Source: a virus
Direction: 5' to 3' (one strand)
Length of the DNA: 39,767 nt
IMG/VR virus record: IMGVR_UViG_3300048837_001147
Location: 1 to 39,767 of that record
Positions 29,025 to 37,074 of this stretch are shown piece by piece; position 1 is the first letter of the stretch, and each line of letters opens with the position of its first letter. A program made the position numbers and the translations under genes. The notes under the pieces were generated by a model that worked only from the letters and a program-made list of their open reading frames with translations, was not told the DNA's origin and made no database searches.

Positions 29025-29416
29025 TGGACGAGCAGACGCTGCGCTATGACGATGGGCGGGTGCAGGCCGAGATCACGGTGGCACAGGCGACAGTGCTGCG
29101 CGGGATGCAGCGCACCCGCCTGATGGCCGAGGGGCAGGAGGCGCTGCGGGCCGCCGCGGCCGAAGACGAGACGCCGCCCGACCTGGATCGGCTGATCCTG
29201 CGCGCCTACACCTACCCCGACCTGCTGGCTGGCTCGGCAGTCGGGCAGATCAGGCTGGCGGGTGAGGCGCTCGCTTGGCCGCCGGACTTCGAGGCGTATC
29301 TGGCGCTCCCGGCAGACCTCGGCGCGGCGTGGGAGCAGGCGGTCTACGCCGCCAATCCCGGTTGGCTGCCGGAGCCGCCCGAAAAAAAAGCCCCGATGCC
29401 CTCTACGGACGCCTAG
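29024..29416 (+). CDS. Tail assembly chaperone, short form (gpG-like)
   Basis: The protein is 130 aa. Helical and acidic (DLDRLILRAYTYPDLLAG ... ALPADLGAAWEQAVYAANPGWLPEP). It lies between the tube and tape-measure genes, as gpG does in lambda. It is made by ribosomes that do not shift at the A-run near its end. Confidence 0.8.
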   Translation: MDEQTLRYDDGRVQAEITVAQATVLRGMQRTRLMAEGQEALRAAAAEDETPPDLDRLILRAYTYPDLLAGSAVGQIRLAGEALAWPPDFEAYLALPADLGAAWEQAVYAANPGWLPEPPEKKAPMPSTDA

Positions 29417-29646
29417 CCGAGTTCTGCGGCGACGACAGCAGCGATGACCTACCTCAAGAGGTGGCGCTCAATGATCTGGAGGCAGCCTGGCCGGTGTGGA
29501 CGCAGTGGGTGGCTACTGAGCGCCGCTTTCTGCCCTGCGCCGGTGGGCTGCTCGATCAACCGGCGGGGCTGATGGCCGACCTGTTCACCTTGGATTGGCT
29601 GTATCGCAAGGTGCAGGCGCAGCGGGCGCGGACGACCACGCCTTGA
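29024..29646 (+). CDS. Tail assembly chaperone, frameshifted long form (gpGT-like)
   Basis: After Lys122 a -1 slip at 29383-29389 would join the short form to the downstream frame (SPDALYGRLAEFCGDDSSDD ... MADLFTLDWLYRKVQ), giving 207 aa. The second frame has no start codon of its own at the junction and has protein-like composition. This is the conserved G/GT arrangement of long-tailed phages, in which the two products load the tape measure in a fixed ratio. Confidence 0.82.
29383..29389 (+). other. Programmed -1 ribosomal frameshift site
   Basis: A AAA AAA, read as GAA-AAA-AAA-GCC in the zero frame (eight A residues at 29382-29389), is a classic slippery heptamer. Slipping back one base reads AGC next and enters the T-like frame ending at 29646. 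Confidence 0.85.
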
Positions 29647-29794
29647 CCACGCCCACGCTCACGCCCAGCACCCACAGCGGCAAGAGGCACAGCGAACTGA
29701 GACATAGACCGTCCGGCATCGTCTGGGGCGAGCAGGCGAACCACAAGAGCGTCACGAGCTGCACCAGTCCGAACAGCAGAAGAACAGTTTCCAT
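29585..29794 (-). CDS. Antisense small membrane protein
   Basis: The protein is 69 aa from ATG 29794. Two hydrophobic helices (METVLLLFGLVQLVTLLWFAC and LCLSSLCLLPLWVLGVSVGVV) are followed by a polar tail. It is the only minus-strand gene I support in the late region and fills the 184-nt gap between the chaperone and tape-measure genes. A TATAAT on the minus strand ends six bases before the ATG, so the transcript would be leaderless. Such isolated genes are usually lysogenic-conversion (moron) genes expressed from the prophage, for example for superinfection exclusion. No family is recognised. Confidence 0.55.
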   Translation of the reverse strand: METVLLLFGLVQLVTLLWFACSPQTMPDGLCLSSLCLLPLWVLGVSVGVVKAWSSAPAAPAPCDTANPR

Positions 29795-29800
29795 GCAGCA

Positions 29801-29806
29801 ATTATA
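29801..29806 (-). promoter_or_regulatory. -10 box for the antisense membrane gene
   Basis: On the minus strand TATAAT lies at 29806-29801. A weak -35 (TTGCTT) is 17 nt upstream. The start of transcription would fall at or next to the ATG at 29794. Confidence 0.5.
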
Positions 29807-29830
29807 GGCGGGCTTTGAGGGCAAAGCAAT

Positions 29831-32146
29831 ATGGCTGACGAACGAGTTTTACGGGCGATTTTACGCTTCGGGCTGGATAAACAGTCGGCTGAACAGGTGA
29901 AAAAGGGAACGCTGGGGATCAAGGATGCCCTGGTCAAGGTGCAGCAGCAGGCCAAGGCGACCCAGGACGAGATGAACCGCGTGCGGGAAAAGGCGGAGCG
30001 TCTCGGCAGCGTCAGCATGAGCATGGCCGGGGTGGGTGGGGCGATCGTCGGCTCTTTGGCGCTGGCGGCCAGTAAGTATGTTGCCTCCGCCGGACAAGCC
30101 GAGAGCAGCTCGCGCCGCTGGCTGGCCGCCACCAAGGACTTAGAGAGCGCCCAGATTAGGGTCGGGCGGGTGGCGGCGGAAGCGATCCTCCCGGCGCTGG
30201 AGACCGCCGCCGAAGTAGCCGAGAAAGCCTCCAAGTTCGTCGAGGATCACCCCGACCTAGTAGCCAACGCCCTGAAAATTGGGACGGTGGTGGCGGGCTT
30301 GGGCGCGGTGGGCCTAGCGGTCAGCCGCGGCATCCGCTTGGTGGCCGACGTCAAAAGCGTGGCCGCGGCGGCGACCGAAATGATCGCGGCCAAGCTGATG
30401 AATTCGGCCGCGGACAAGAACCTTGCCGCGGCGGGTATCATGGGTAAGAGCGGGCTGCTGGGCGCGGTGGGAGGGCTGCTCGGTAAGTCCTTGATCCCTG
30501 GCGCGGCGCGCGCGGTCGGGACGACCATGGCGGCGCGCTTCGCGATGGCCTCGGGGACGACCGCCGCGACCGCGTTCGGCGTGCCGCTGACGGCGGCGGG
30601 CGGCGTGACCGGCGCTTCGCTGGCCGCCGCGCTCACCGGGGGCACGCTCTTGGGCGGGATCGGGCTGGGGCTGGGCGGGAACGAACTCCTGGCACGCTCG
30701 CAGTGGGGCCAACAGCACGGAATACAAACCACCGGCAAATGGGCCACGGTGGGGGCCTATGGCCTCGGTAAGCTCTTCGGCGGTGAGGAGCAGGGGCTGC
30801 GCTGGGCCGAGCAGGTGGCCCGCGCCCTAGGAGAGATCAAAGACCGCGCCGAGGGCGCGGCTCCGGCGCTGGATGAGTTTGCCGACAAACTGAAAAACTC
30901 CGCCAACCACGACAGCGCGGTGCAGGCGTATGCTCAGTATCAGTCCGACATGGCCCACCTGGACGAGCAGCACGAGGCCGAGCGGCGCGACATCTTAGAT
31001 CGCTACGGTCGCCAGCGCGCCGAGCTGGAGCGCCAGTTCGAGGCCGAACGCACCCGCCTGGTGGCCGATGGTCTAGCGCGCCTGGCGCAGATGGACGCCC
31101 AGTACCAGCAGGACAGCGCCCGCCGCGCCCAGGAGTACGCCCAGACGCAAGCCCAGGCCGAGACCGATTACCGCGCTCGCCGGGCCGATCTCGCCAAGGG
31201 GCTGGCGCGTGAGCTGAAGCAGATGGCGCACGACTACGAGCGCCAGCGTCAGGAGCTGGCCCGCTCGCACGCCGAACGCATGGAGGATTTGACCGCCAGC
31301 CGCGACGCCCTGGGGTTGGCGCGTGAGGCGCGGCGCTACCAACAGGAGCAGCAGCAGGCCGCCCAGGACTACGCTGATCAGCGTCAGCAGGCGCGCGAGG
31401 CGCAGCAGCAGCAGCTCGCCGATCTGGCCGCCGATTATGCCGCCCAGCGCCAGGCGGCGCAGGCGCAGTACCAGCAGGCGCAGGCCGACGCCCAAGCACA
31501 GTACGAGGACGAGCGCCAGGCGGCGCAGGACGCCCAAGCCCAGGCGCTGGCCGACCTGGAACAGTCGCACCGCGACGCCAAGCAGGAGAACAGCCGCGCC
31601 CAGGCCGATGCCCTCACCCAGTTGGAGCAGCACTATCGCGCCGAACACACGGCGCGCCAGCAGGCGTTCGAGGATCAGCTCCACCAGTTAGGCCTCTACA
31701 ACGACCGTCAGCTAGAGAAATATCAGGCTTTCTATACCCAGATGGAGCAGGGGCTGGTCAACTTTATGAACCAGGTCGGCAGCTACACTCCTGGTTGGGC
31801 GCCGCTCACGGCCCAGGGCTTCGGCAATACCCCGACGGGCGGAGCGGCGAGTGGGGGACGCGCCAGCGGCGGGTACGCCGGATACGGGCGCTATTGGCTG
31901 GGCGAAGAGGGGCGCGAGTTCGTGCTGTCTGCCGAGTCGACGCGGGCCGCCGAGCGCGCCGTGGGCGGGCTGACCCAGGAGCGCATCCTGGCCGGATTGG
32001 GCGGCGGGCGCGGCCCGGTGGTGCAGGTGTATCAAACCAACTGGCGCTTCGCGGGGGCACTCACCGAAAGCGAGCGTGAGGGCTATCGCCGCATGGCTGC
32101 CGAGGCTGCTGAAACCAGTATCCTGGCGGTATTCCCGGCGAGGTAG
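29831..32146 (+). CDS. Tape measure protein
   Basis: The protein is 771 aa. The N-terminal part is coiled-coil (LVKVQQQAKATQDEMNRVREKAERLGS) with a phage-TMP-like segment. Hydrophobic, Ala/Gly-rich stretches follow (about 145-290, including AVGLAVSRGIRLVADVKSV and GTLLGGIGLGLGG). Residues about 375-640 are an extremely regular Glu/Gln/Ala/Arg coiled coil with repeats such as QQQAAQDYADQRQQ and QAQYQQAQADAQAQYEDER. The C-terminus is Gly-rich (GGAASGGRASGGYAGYGRYWLGEEG), the usual end of tape measures. Length sets tail length, here a fairly short tail. Confidence 0.92.
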   Translation: MADERVLRAILRFGLDKQSAEQVKKGTLGIKDALVKVQQQAKATQDEMNRVREKAERLGSVSMSMAGVGGAIVGSLALAASKYVASAGQAESSSRRWLAATKDLESAQIRVGRVAAEAILPALETAAEVAEKASKFVEDHPDLVANALKIGTVVAGLGAVGLAVSRGIRLVADVKSVAAAATEMIAAKLMNSAADKNLAAAGIMGKSGLLGAVGGLLGKSLIPGAARAVGTTMAARFAMASGTTAATAFGVPLTAAGGVTGASLAAALTGGTLLGGIGLGLGGNELLARSQWGQQHGIQTTGKWATVGAYGLGKLFGGEEQGLRWAEQVARALGEIKDRAEGAAPALDEFADKLKNSANHDSAVQAYAQYQSDMAHLDEQHEAERRDILDRYGRQRAELERQFEAERTRLVADGLARLAQMDAQYQQDSARRAQEYAQTQAQAETDYRARRADLAKGLARELKQMAHDYERQRQELARSHAERMEDLTASRDALGLAREARRYQQEQQQAAQDYADQRQQAREAQQQQLADLAADYAAQRQAAQAQYQQAQADAQAQYEDERQAAQDAQAQALADLEQSHRDAKQENSRAQADALTQLEQHYRAEHTARQQAFEDQLHQLGLYNDRQLEKYQAFYTQMEQGLVNFMNQVGSYTPGWAPLTAQGFGNTPTGGAASGGRASGGYAGYGRYWLGEEGREFVLSAESTRAAERAVGGLTQERILAGLGGGRGPVVQVYQTNWRFAGALTESEREGYRRMAAEAAETSILAVFPAR

Positions 32147-32152
32147 GGCTTC

Positions 32153-32551
32153 ATGGCGCAGTACGGTTATCAGATCGGTTTGACCCTAGAAAACCTGATG
32201 AATGTCGAGGACATGACGCCGCCCATCCCCGCGCCGCGCTCGGTATATCAGGCGTATCGCAGCCGGGTGGAGCTGGGCAGCGGCGGGGTGCGCGGGCTAG
32301 GCTTACCGAGCGTGACCTGGCACTGGGGTTTCCTGACCCTGGCCCAGAAAACGGCTTTGGGCGCATTTTGTGGCGCGTTGGCCGTGAGCCAGAAGGTCTA
32401 CATCCGCACGCTTGAAGCGGGTTTGGCGAGTGAAACCTATGCCACGTTCGAGGCGACCCTAGTCTGGCCGGAGCAGGAAGAACGGGCCGCCGCCGGCCGC
32501 CGCCTTGAGTTCACGTTGGAATTCATTCACCTGAGGCGGATTTACCCATGA
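32153..32551 (+). CDS. Distal tail-type protein
   Basis: The protein is 132 aa, beta-rich (LGLPSVTWHWGFLTLAQKTALGAFCG ... RRLEFTLEFIHLRR). It lies straight after the tape measure and is ATGA-coupled to the tip protein, as for distal tail or minor tail proteins. No firm family. Confidence 0.65.
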   Translation: MAQYGYQIGLTLENLMNVEDMTPPIPAPRSVYQAYRSRVELGSGGVRGLGLPSVTWHWGFLTLAQKTALGAFCGALAVSQKVYIRTLEAGLASETYATFEATLVWPEQEERAAAGRRLEFTLEFIHLRRIYP

Positions 32552-34587
32552 TGGGCCGTGTTCTACCTGCGACTAGCAGTGACCTTGACCAGATTCGATC
32601 AAACGGCCAGTGGGCGCAGCTGCGCCTGTCCATCCACCAGCCCCAGATCGTGCTGCAAGCCCAGGTTTCTGGCGCGCCCAGCAGCCCGGACGGGGTGGCC
32701 CAGATCGGATTTAGCGCCATCAGCGCGGGCGATCCGGCGAACGTCCTGCCAGGGATGACTGTCTGGGTTGGGAGCGCGGCGGGGGATTACGACCTGGGAA
32801 TGTGTCGGGTGCGCAAGGCCCCGGCGGGTGGGGTGCTGCCCATCGGCGAAACCTCGGAGATCGCCTGGGCCAACGGGCAGCACCTGACCGTGATTGACGA
32901 AATTGGGCTGTGGCCCAGGCATCTGCGCGCCAGCGGTGACAAGAATTTCTGGGTGGACTATGACGAGAGTTACACCGACCAGCACCTGCACCCGTCGCCG
33001 GTGGTATGCATGGGGCCGCACCTGGTAGCCGAGCTGCCTAATGATCCTTATCTGGTGAGCGTCCAGCTCTCGGCGGCGCTGTCCTGGTGTTTGGAGGGCG
33101 GGATCGCGGCCTACGCCTGGAGCGCGGCGGACGCCGCGAGTATCACTGGGGCGGCCACCCCCGAGGCGACGATCACCTTCGACACGCCTGGCGCGCATCG
33201 GGTCGCCTGCACCGTCACCGGCACGAACGGCAAAACCGCCACCGGCTATCGCTATGTGTTGGTGTATGACAGTCGCATCCATGCCCACACCGAGATCATC
33301 CTAGAGAGTTGCCAGGGGTCCCTAGAAACAGGTGGGTGGAGCTTTTCGGTCAAGGTTTATGATTGGGCGTCTCGTTTCCTCATCCGAGATCGCGCCCTGT
33401 GTATCCTGTATGCCGACGAGCCGGATGGCTGGCCGTCGCTTCCAGGCGGCTGGGGGCCGAAGCTGATCGCGGTAGGTTGGATCGCCGGGGAAACTATCGA
33501 ATGGGACGCGGCGGGCGATTCGGTGGTGCATTTCTCTGTCCAGGGGCCGCACTGGTGGTTGAACCAGATTGAGGCGTTCCCGTGTGGATTCGAGGACACC
33601 GATCACGCCGATCATGGCGGCGGCGCGCCGGATAACTGGATCGAGTTCCAGGACTTGCGCGTCGATCAAGCTCTCTGGCACTTATTGCACTATCGCTCGA
33701 CCGCGACCGCCTGCATGGATGTTCTGCTGACCGGCGACTCCCGCCAGGCCGCCGCCCTGGAAGCGCCGCTCGGTTCCTTGTGGGCGCAGATCATCCAGAT
33801 CGCGGAGAAGTCGATCCTAGCGCGGCCGTGCTGTGACCGGCTGGGACGCTTGACGGTCGAGATCGACGCCCAGGCCCTGACCTTGGATCAGCGCGCCACG
33901 GTGACCAATGTCATGGAGATCACCCCGGCGGACTGGATGGAGGTCTTGGAGGTGGAGCGCCAGCCGGTCGGAGCCTGCGGGCTGGTGGAACTGCTGGGGG
34001 TGCGCTATAGCAACGGCGCGGCCGCGCCATTCGGGGCGCGCTCGCCCGGCTCGGTATTCCGGCATTTCGGCGCGCCCGAGCGGATAGAAGGTTTGGTGCT
34101 TTCCGGCCAGGCCCAGGCGCTTGAGCTGGCGGGGCTGCTGGCGGGATGGAGGAATAACGAATTTCCGAGCGTCAGCTTGCGGCTTGCGGCCAACAATCGC
34201 CTGATTGACATTGCGCCGCGCCAGAGTGTGACCCTGGCGCTGGGGCCGGGCGATACGATCCGGGGCATTGACCTGTCCGGGCGACGCTTGTTTCCGCGCG
34301 AGTTGAGCTTTCACTATGACACAAAACTAGGGGCGCTGTTGGTCGAAGGGACGTTCGAGCCAGAAGCCTACCCGCTCCATGCGGTCGTAATGAGCTTCCC
34401 TGGATCGCCGGGCGGGACTGAACCCGTACCCGCGCCGCCGGTCGAGCCACCCCCCCCACCGCCGCCAGACGAACCCGACCCGCCCGCCCAGCCGGGCAGC
34501 CTCAACGTCCTGGGGGCCACCTCGGGCGGTGTGTACCATACACTCAACCTAGACCAGCCCGCGCCGACCTGGGTGAAGAAGGGGTAA
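32548..34587 (+). CDS. Tail tip / baseplate hub protein with PKD-like domain
   Basis: The protein is 679 aa. A beta-rich N-terminal region contains 'GMTVWVGSAAGDYDLGMCRVRK'. A PKD/Ig-like domain lies at about 185-245 (YAWSAADAASITGAATPEATITFDTPGAHRVACTVTG). A larger alpha/beta hub region follows to about 600. A polyproline linker (EPPPPPPPDEPDPPAQPGS) leads to 'LGATSGGVYHTLNL', which resembles the opening blade of the next protein's propeller. It is probably a hub or anti-receptor-bearing tip protein. Confidence 0.72.
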   Translation: MMGRVLPATSSDLDQIRSNGQWAQLRLSIHQPQIVLQAQVSGAPSSPDGVAQIGFSAISAGDPANVLPGMTVWVGSAAGDYDLGMCRVRKAPAGGVLPIGETSEIAWANGQHLTVIDEIGLWPRHLRASGDKNFWVDYDESYTDQHLHPSPVVCMGPHLVAELPNDPYLVSVQLSAALSWCLEGGIAAYAWSAADAASITGAATPEATITFDTPGAHRVACTVTGTNGKTATGYRYVLVYDSRIHAHTEIILESCQGSLETGGWSFSVKVYDWASRFLIRDRALCILYADEPDGWPSLPGGWGPKLIAVGWIAGETIEWDAAGDSVVHFSVQGPHWWLNQIEAFPCGFEDTDHADHGGGAPDNWIEFQDLRVDQALWHLLHYRSTATACMDVLLTGDSRQAAALEAPLGSLWAQIIQIAEKSILARPCCDRLGRLTVEIDAQALTLDQRATVTNVMEITPADWMEVLEVERQPVGACGLVELLGVRYSNGAAAPFGARSPGSVFRHFGAPERIEGLVLSGQAQALELAGLLAGWRNNEFPSVSLRLAANNRLIDIAPRQSVTLALGPGDTIRGIDLSGRRLFPRELSFHYDTKLGALLVEGTFEPEAYPLHAVVMSFPGSPGGTEPVPAPPVEPPPPPPPDEPDPPAQPGSLNVLGATSGGVYHTLNLDQPAPTWVKKG

Positions 34588-34590
34588 GCC

Positions 34591-36051
34591 ATGATTACCG
34601 GAACCGTCATCGACGCGCACCATGCAGGCGAACATTTTGTCGTCGCCGCGACCAAGACGACGATCTGGACGACCGCCAATTTCCAGAACGAGACGCCGAC
34701 CTGGACGCAGGGTTACGACATCCTGGCGGATACGGGCTTCGACCATCCGAGCCGTGAGATTTTACGGGTGCTGTGCGCGCCGAGCATCCCTGGCCGGATT
34801 TACGCCCTGGCGACCGAACGGGCGGGAGAAGCGGACGGCTGGACGTGGCTTATCAAAAGCTCGGACGGCGGCGCGACCTGGACAAAGAAGCTGGTCGGGT
34901 TGGAGTTTGGGGTGTATTCGCCGTATTCGGTCGAGACGTTTCATTACTTTCTCGATATTCCAGGCGCGCCGGGTAAGACGTACGGCTTTGGCTGGTCGCA
35001 GGTACATCAGCCGATGGAGGGGGCGGTTATTTTTGCGCTCGCGCATAGTACAACGCATGGATGGTGCAATGGCCCGCACCATATACTCTACCCGCCGCCA
35101 GACGGGATTCTGGACTACTCGGACAATTATGGTTATTTAGATGATGGCATGAACCGGCCCGGCGAACCCACCGAGAGTCAGTTTCTTAATGGAGCGCATC
35201 AAGTCCAGCCTCATCCCAATCACGAGTTTTCGGTTTTTTTCAACACATACCGTCCATTAAGCGAGGAAGTTTTGTCTCCGCATGTGGATGACTATTTGGG
35301 TGCGGGCAATTGGCGGCGCGATGCTGATACGTATATAAAACCGCTAGAACCTGGAGTTACAGATTTGGTTGGTGCTGGGTATGGTGGGGGCGGTTATCCT
35401 CACGACGTGGATTCATTCAGTGTACGTTCATCCCTGACCGTTTTCTGGTACTCCCCCGAGCCGGTATTCTGCGGGGGCCGCGCCTTTGATGTTGGGAAAA
35501 CAAACGGTAATAAGGTCTATGTCGGGGGCAAAGAGAAAATCTATCGCACGGTGGACGGTGGCGAAACCTTTGAAGCCTACATCGAAACCCTCGGAGCCGT
35601 GGACATTGAGTGTCACAAGGCCCAGACTGGCGACGATAACCTGACCCTGTTCGGGACGGACGGGGCGCTGTACCGCACCTGGGGGAGTAATCTCGGGACG
35701 CCCATGCTGTATGGCGATAAGGGCGATCTTACCCCCCTGCGGATTGCGTCCGACCCGGATCAGTCTTTCCCGGTCTTTGTCTTAGAGTCCAAGGGGGGGA
35801 GCCTCTTTGATCTGCGCTGGAGTCTGGCGGGCGCGGCCACCGGCTGGGCGACCTTGGCCTTCGACCTACCCGCCGCCGGGAGCCTGAACCTGATCCGCGC
35901 CCTGGGGGGCGGGTTGCGGGTGCTGTATAAAACCGGTAGTGGCGTGTACGCCTCGGAGGATGCCGGAGTCACCCAGACGCTTAAGAACGGAGACCTGCCC
36001 GGCGCGGGGGGCGTCTGTCGGGTGTTGCAGTTGCGCGAGGGCGGCCTGTGA
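34591..36051 (+). CDS. Beta-propeller tail protein with Asp-box repeats
   Basis: The protein is 486 aa. Asp-box (BNR) motifs are clear: SSDGGATWTKKL (about 91-102), 'RTVDGGETFEAY' (about 321-332) and a degenerate 'SEDAGVTQTL' near the end. These mark a sialidase-like propeller, common in receptor-binding or glycan-binding tail proteins. Only 3 nt separate it from the preceding gene, whose C-terminus looks like a propeller blade, so the two chains probably form one structure. The central part of the gene is less G+C-rich than its ends. Confidence 0.75.
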   Translation: MITGTVIDAHHAGEHFVVAATKTTIWTTANFQNETPTWTQGYDILADTGFDHPSREILRVLCAPSIPGRIYALATERAGEADGWTWLIKSSDGGATWTKKLVGLEFGVYSPYSVETFHYFLDIPGAPGKTYGFGWSQVHQPMEGAVIFALAHSTTHGWCNGPHHILYPPPDGILDYSDNYGYLDDGMNRPGEPTESQFLNGAHQVQPHPNHEFSVFFNTYRPLSEEVLSPHVDDYLGAGNWRRDADTYIKPLEPGVTDLVGAGYGGGGYPHDVDSFSVRSSLTVFWYSPEPVFCGGRAFDVGKTNGNKVYVGGKEKIYRTVDGGETFEAYIETLGAVDIECHKAQTGDDNLTLFGTDGALYRTWGSNLGTPMLYGDKGDLTPLRIASDPDQSFPVFVLESKGGSLFDLRWSLAGAATGWATLAFDLPAAGSLNLIRALGGGLRVLYKTGSGVYASEDAGVTQTLKNGDLPGAGGVCRVLQLREGGL

Positions 36052-37070
36052 AAGCGCGCACTCGCCGCCAGGTCAAGCAGTACCTTGCGCAGTTCCGGGG
36101 CGAAGCGCGCTACCAGGAGGCCGTGCTGGGGGATGGCACGGGCAAAGTTTCGGCAGGGATTGCCAATCACTGCTACGCCCGGATTCGGGGCGTGCCGCTG
36201 GTGGTCTATAACGACCGGACGGGATACATCAATAATCTGCCGGTGGTGGTGGGCTATGACGATCTTGAGCCTAGCCTGCTCCAAGTGCTGACCGTCAAGC
36301 ATTACGCCGGGGTCACTTATCCGGGAAACTTCTCCCTCGCGCCGCACCACGAGACGCATGAGTTTCTCAATCCGAGCGGCGGGCAAGACCCGATCTATTT
36401 CGGGGCGCGCCAATACCTGCCTTTGCGGGTAGGGCATGAAGGCATGGCGATCACTGTCCAGGCGGGGTACGTGCAACTGCCGAACGGGTGGCGCATGGTA
36501 CAGCGCAAGGAGCCGGTCGATCTGACGCCCTACCGGCCAACGACGGGGGCACGTTGGGCGGTGATCGGGTTGACCCTGGCCGGGGAGATTGCCGTAACCG
36601 AAGGGGCGGTGATGACCAGCGTCCTGAACCTGCGGGCGACGGACATCCCGCCGCTGCCGGAAGGACACTACGGCCTGGCGGCAATTCGGCTGTACGCCGG
36701 ACAAACTCGGATCGTCGAAACCGTCTATGGGTCGGACGTGATTGATCTGCGCGACGCGGTGGACTTTTCGAGCGGGGCCGGGCCGGGCGGCGATATGCGC
36801 CGCAGTGTGTATGACCAGGATGATGATGGAGTGGTGGACGCGGCGCAGACCGTGGCCTGGAGCGGGATCACCGGACGGCCCTTGTTGTATTTCAGTGGCA
36901 CACTTTCGGCCCCGCCGACCAGCGCCGAAGTGACCGCGCTAGCCGGAGCCGCCAGTGGGCGCGAGGCGGGGTACAGCGTCCTCCTGCGGGCGTCGGGGTC
37001 GGCGCGCGGCTATCTGGCGGTTTCTGACGGCGCGGCCTGGTGGTTGACGCCGCTCCTCAAGGCGAGGTGA
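36048..37070 (+). CDS. Tail fibre / tip protein
   Basis: The protein is 340 aa from GTG 36048 in a GTGA overlap. Beta-rich with 'VLGDGTGKVSAGIANHCYARIRGVPLVVY' and a C-terminal segment (YDQDDDGVVDAAQTVAWSGITGRP) of the type found before fibre shafts, resembling a calcium-binding DxDxDG loop (DQDDDGVVD). Part of the adhesion apparatus. Confidence 0.7.
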   Translation: MKARTRRQVKQYLAQFRGEARYQEAVLGDGTGKVSAGIANHCYARIRGVPLVVYNDRTGYINNLPVVVGYDDLEPSLLQVLTVKHYAGVTYPGNFSLAPHHETHEFLNPSGGQDPIYFGARQYLPLRVGHEGMAITVQAGYVQLPNGWRMVQRKEPVDLTPYRPTTGARWAVIGLTLAGEIAVTEGAVMTSVLNLRATDIPPLPEGHYGLAAIRLYAGQTRIVETVYGSDVIDLRDAVDFSSGAGPGGDMRRSVYDQDDDGVVDAAQTVAWSGITGRPLLYFSGTLSAPPTSAEVTALAGAASGREAGYSVLLRASGSARGYLAVSDGAAWWLTPLLKAR

Positions 37071-37074
37071 TGGG

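Noticed and set aside
29643-29807. Plus-strand 54-aa ORF from TTG between the chaperone and tape measure
   Set aside because: Low-complexity Ser/Thr/His-rich sequence without a good ribosome binding site; the minus-strand membrane protein in the same place is more protein-like.
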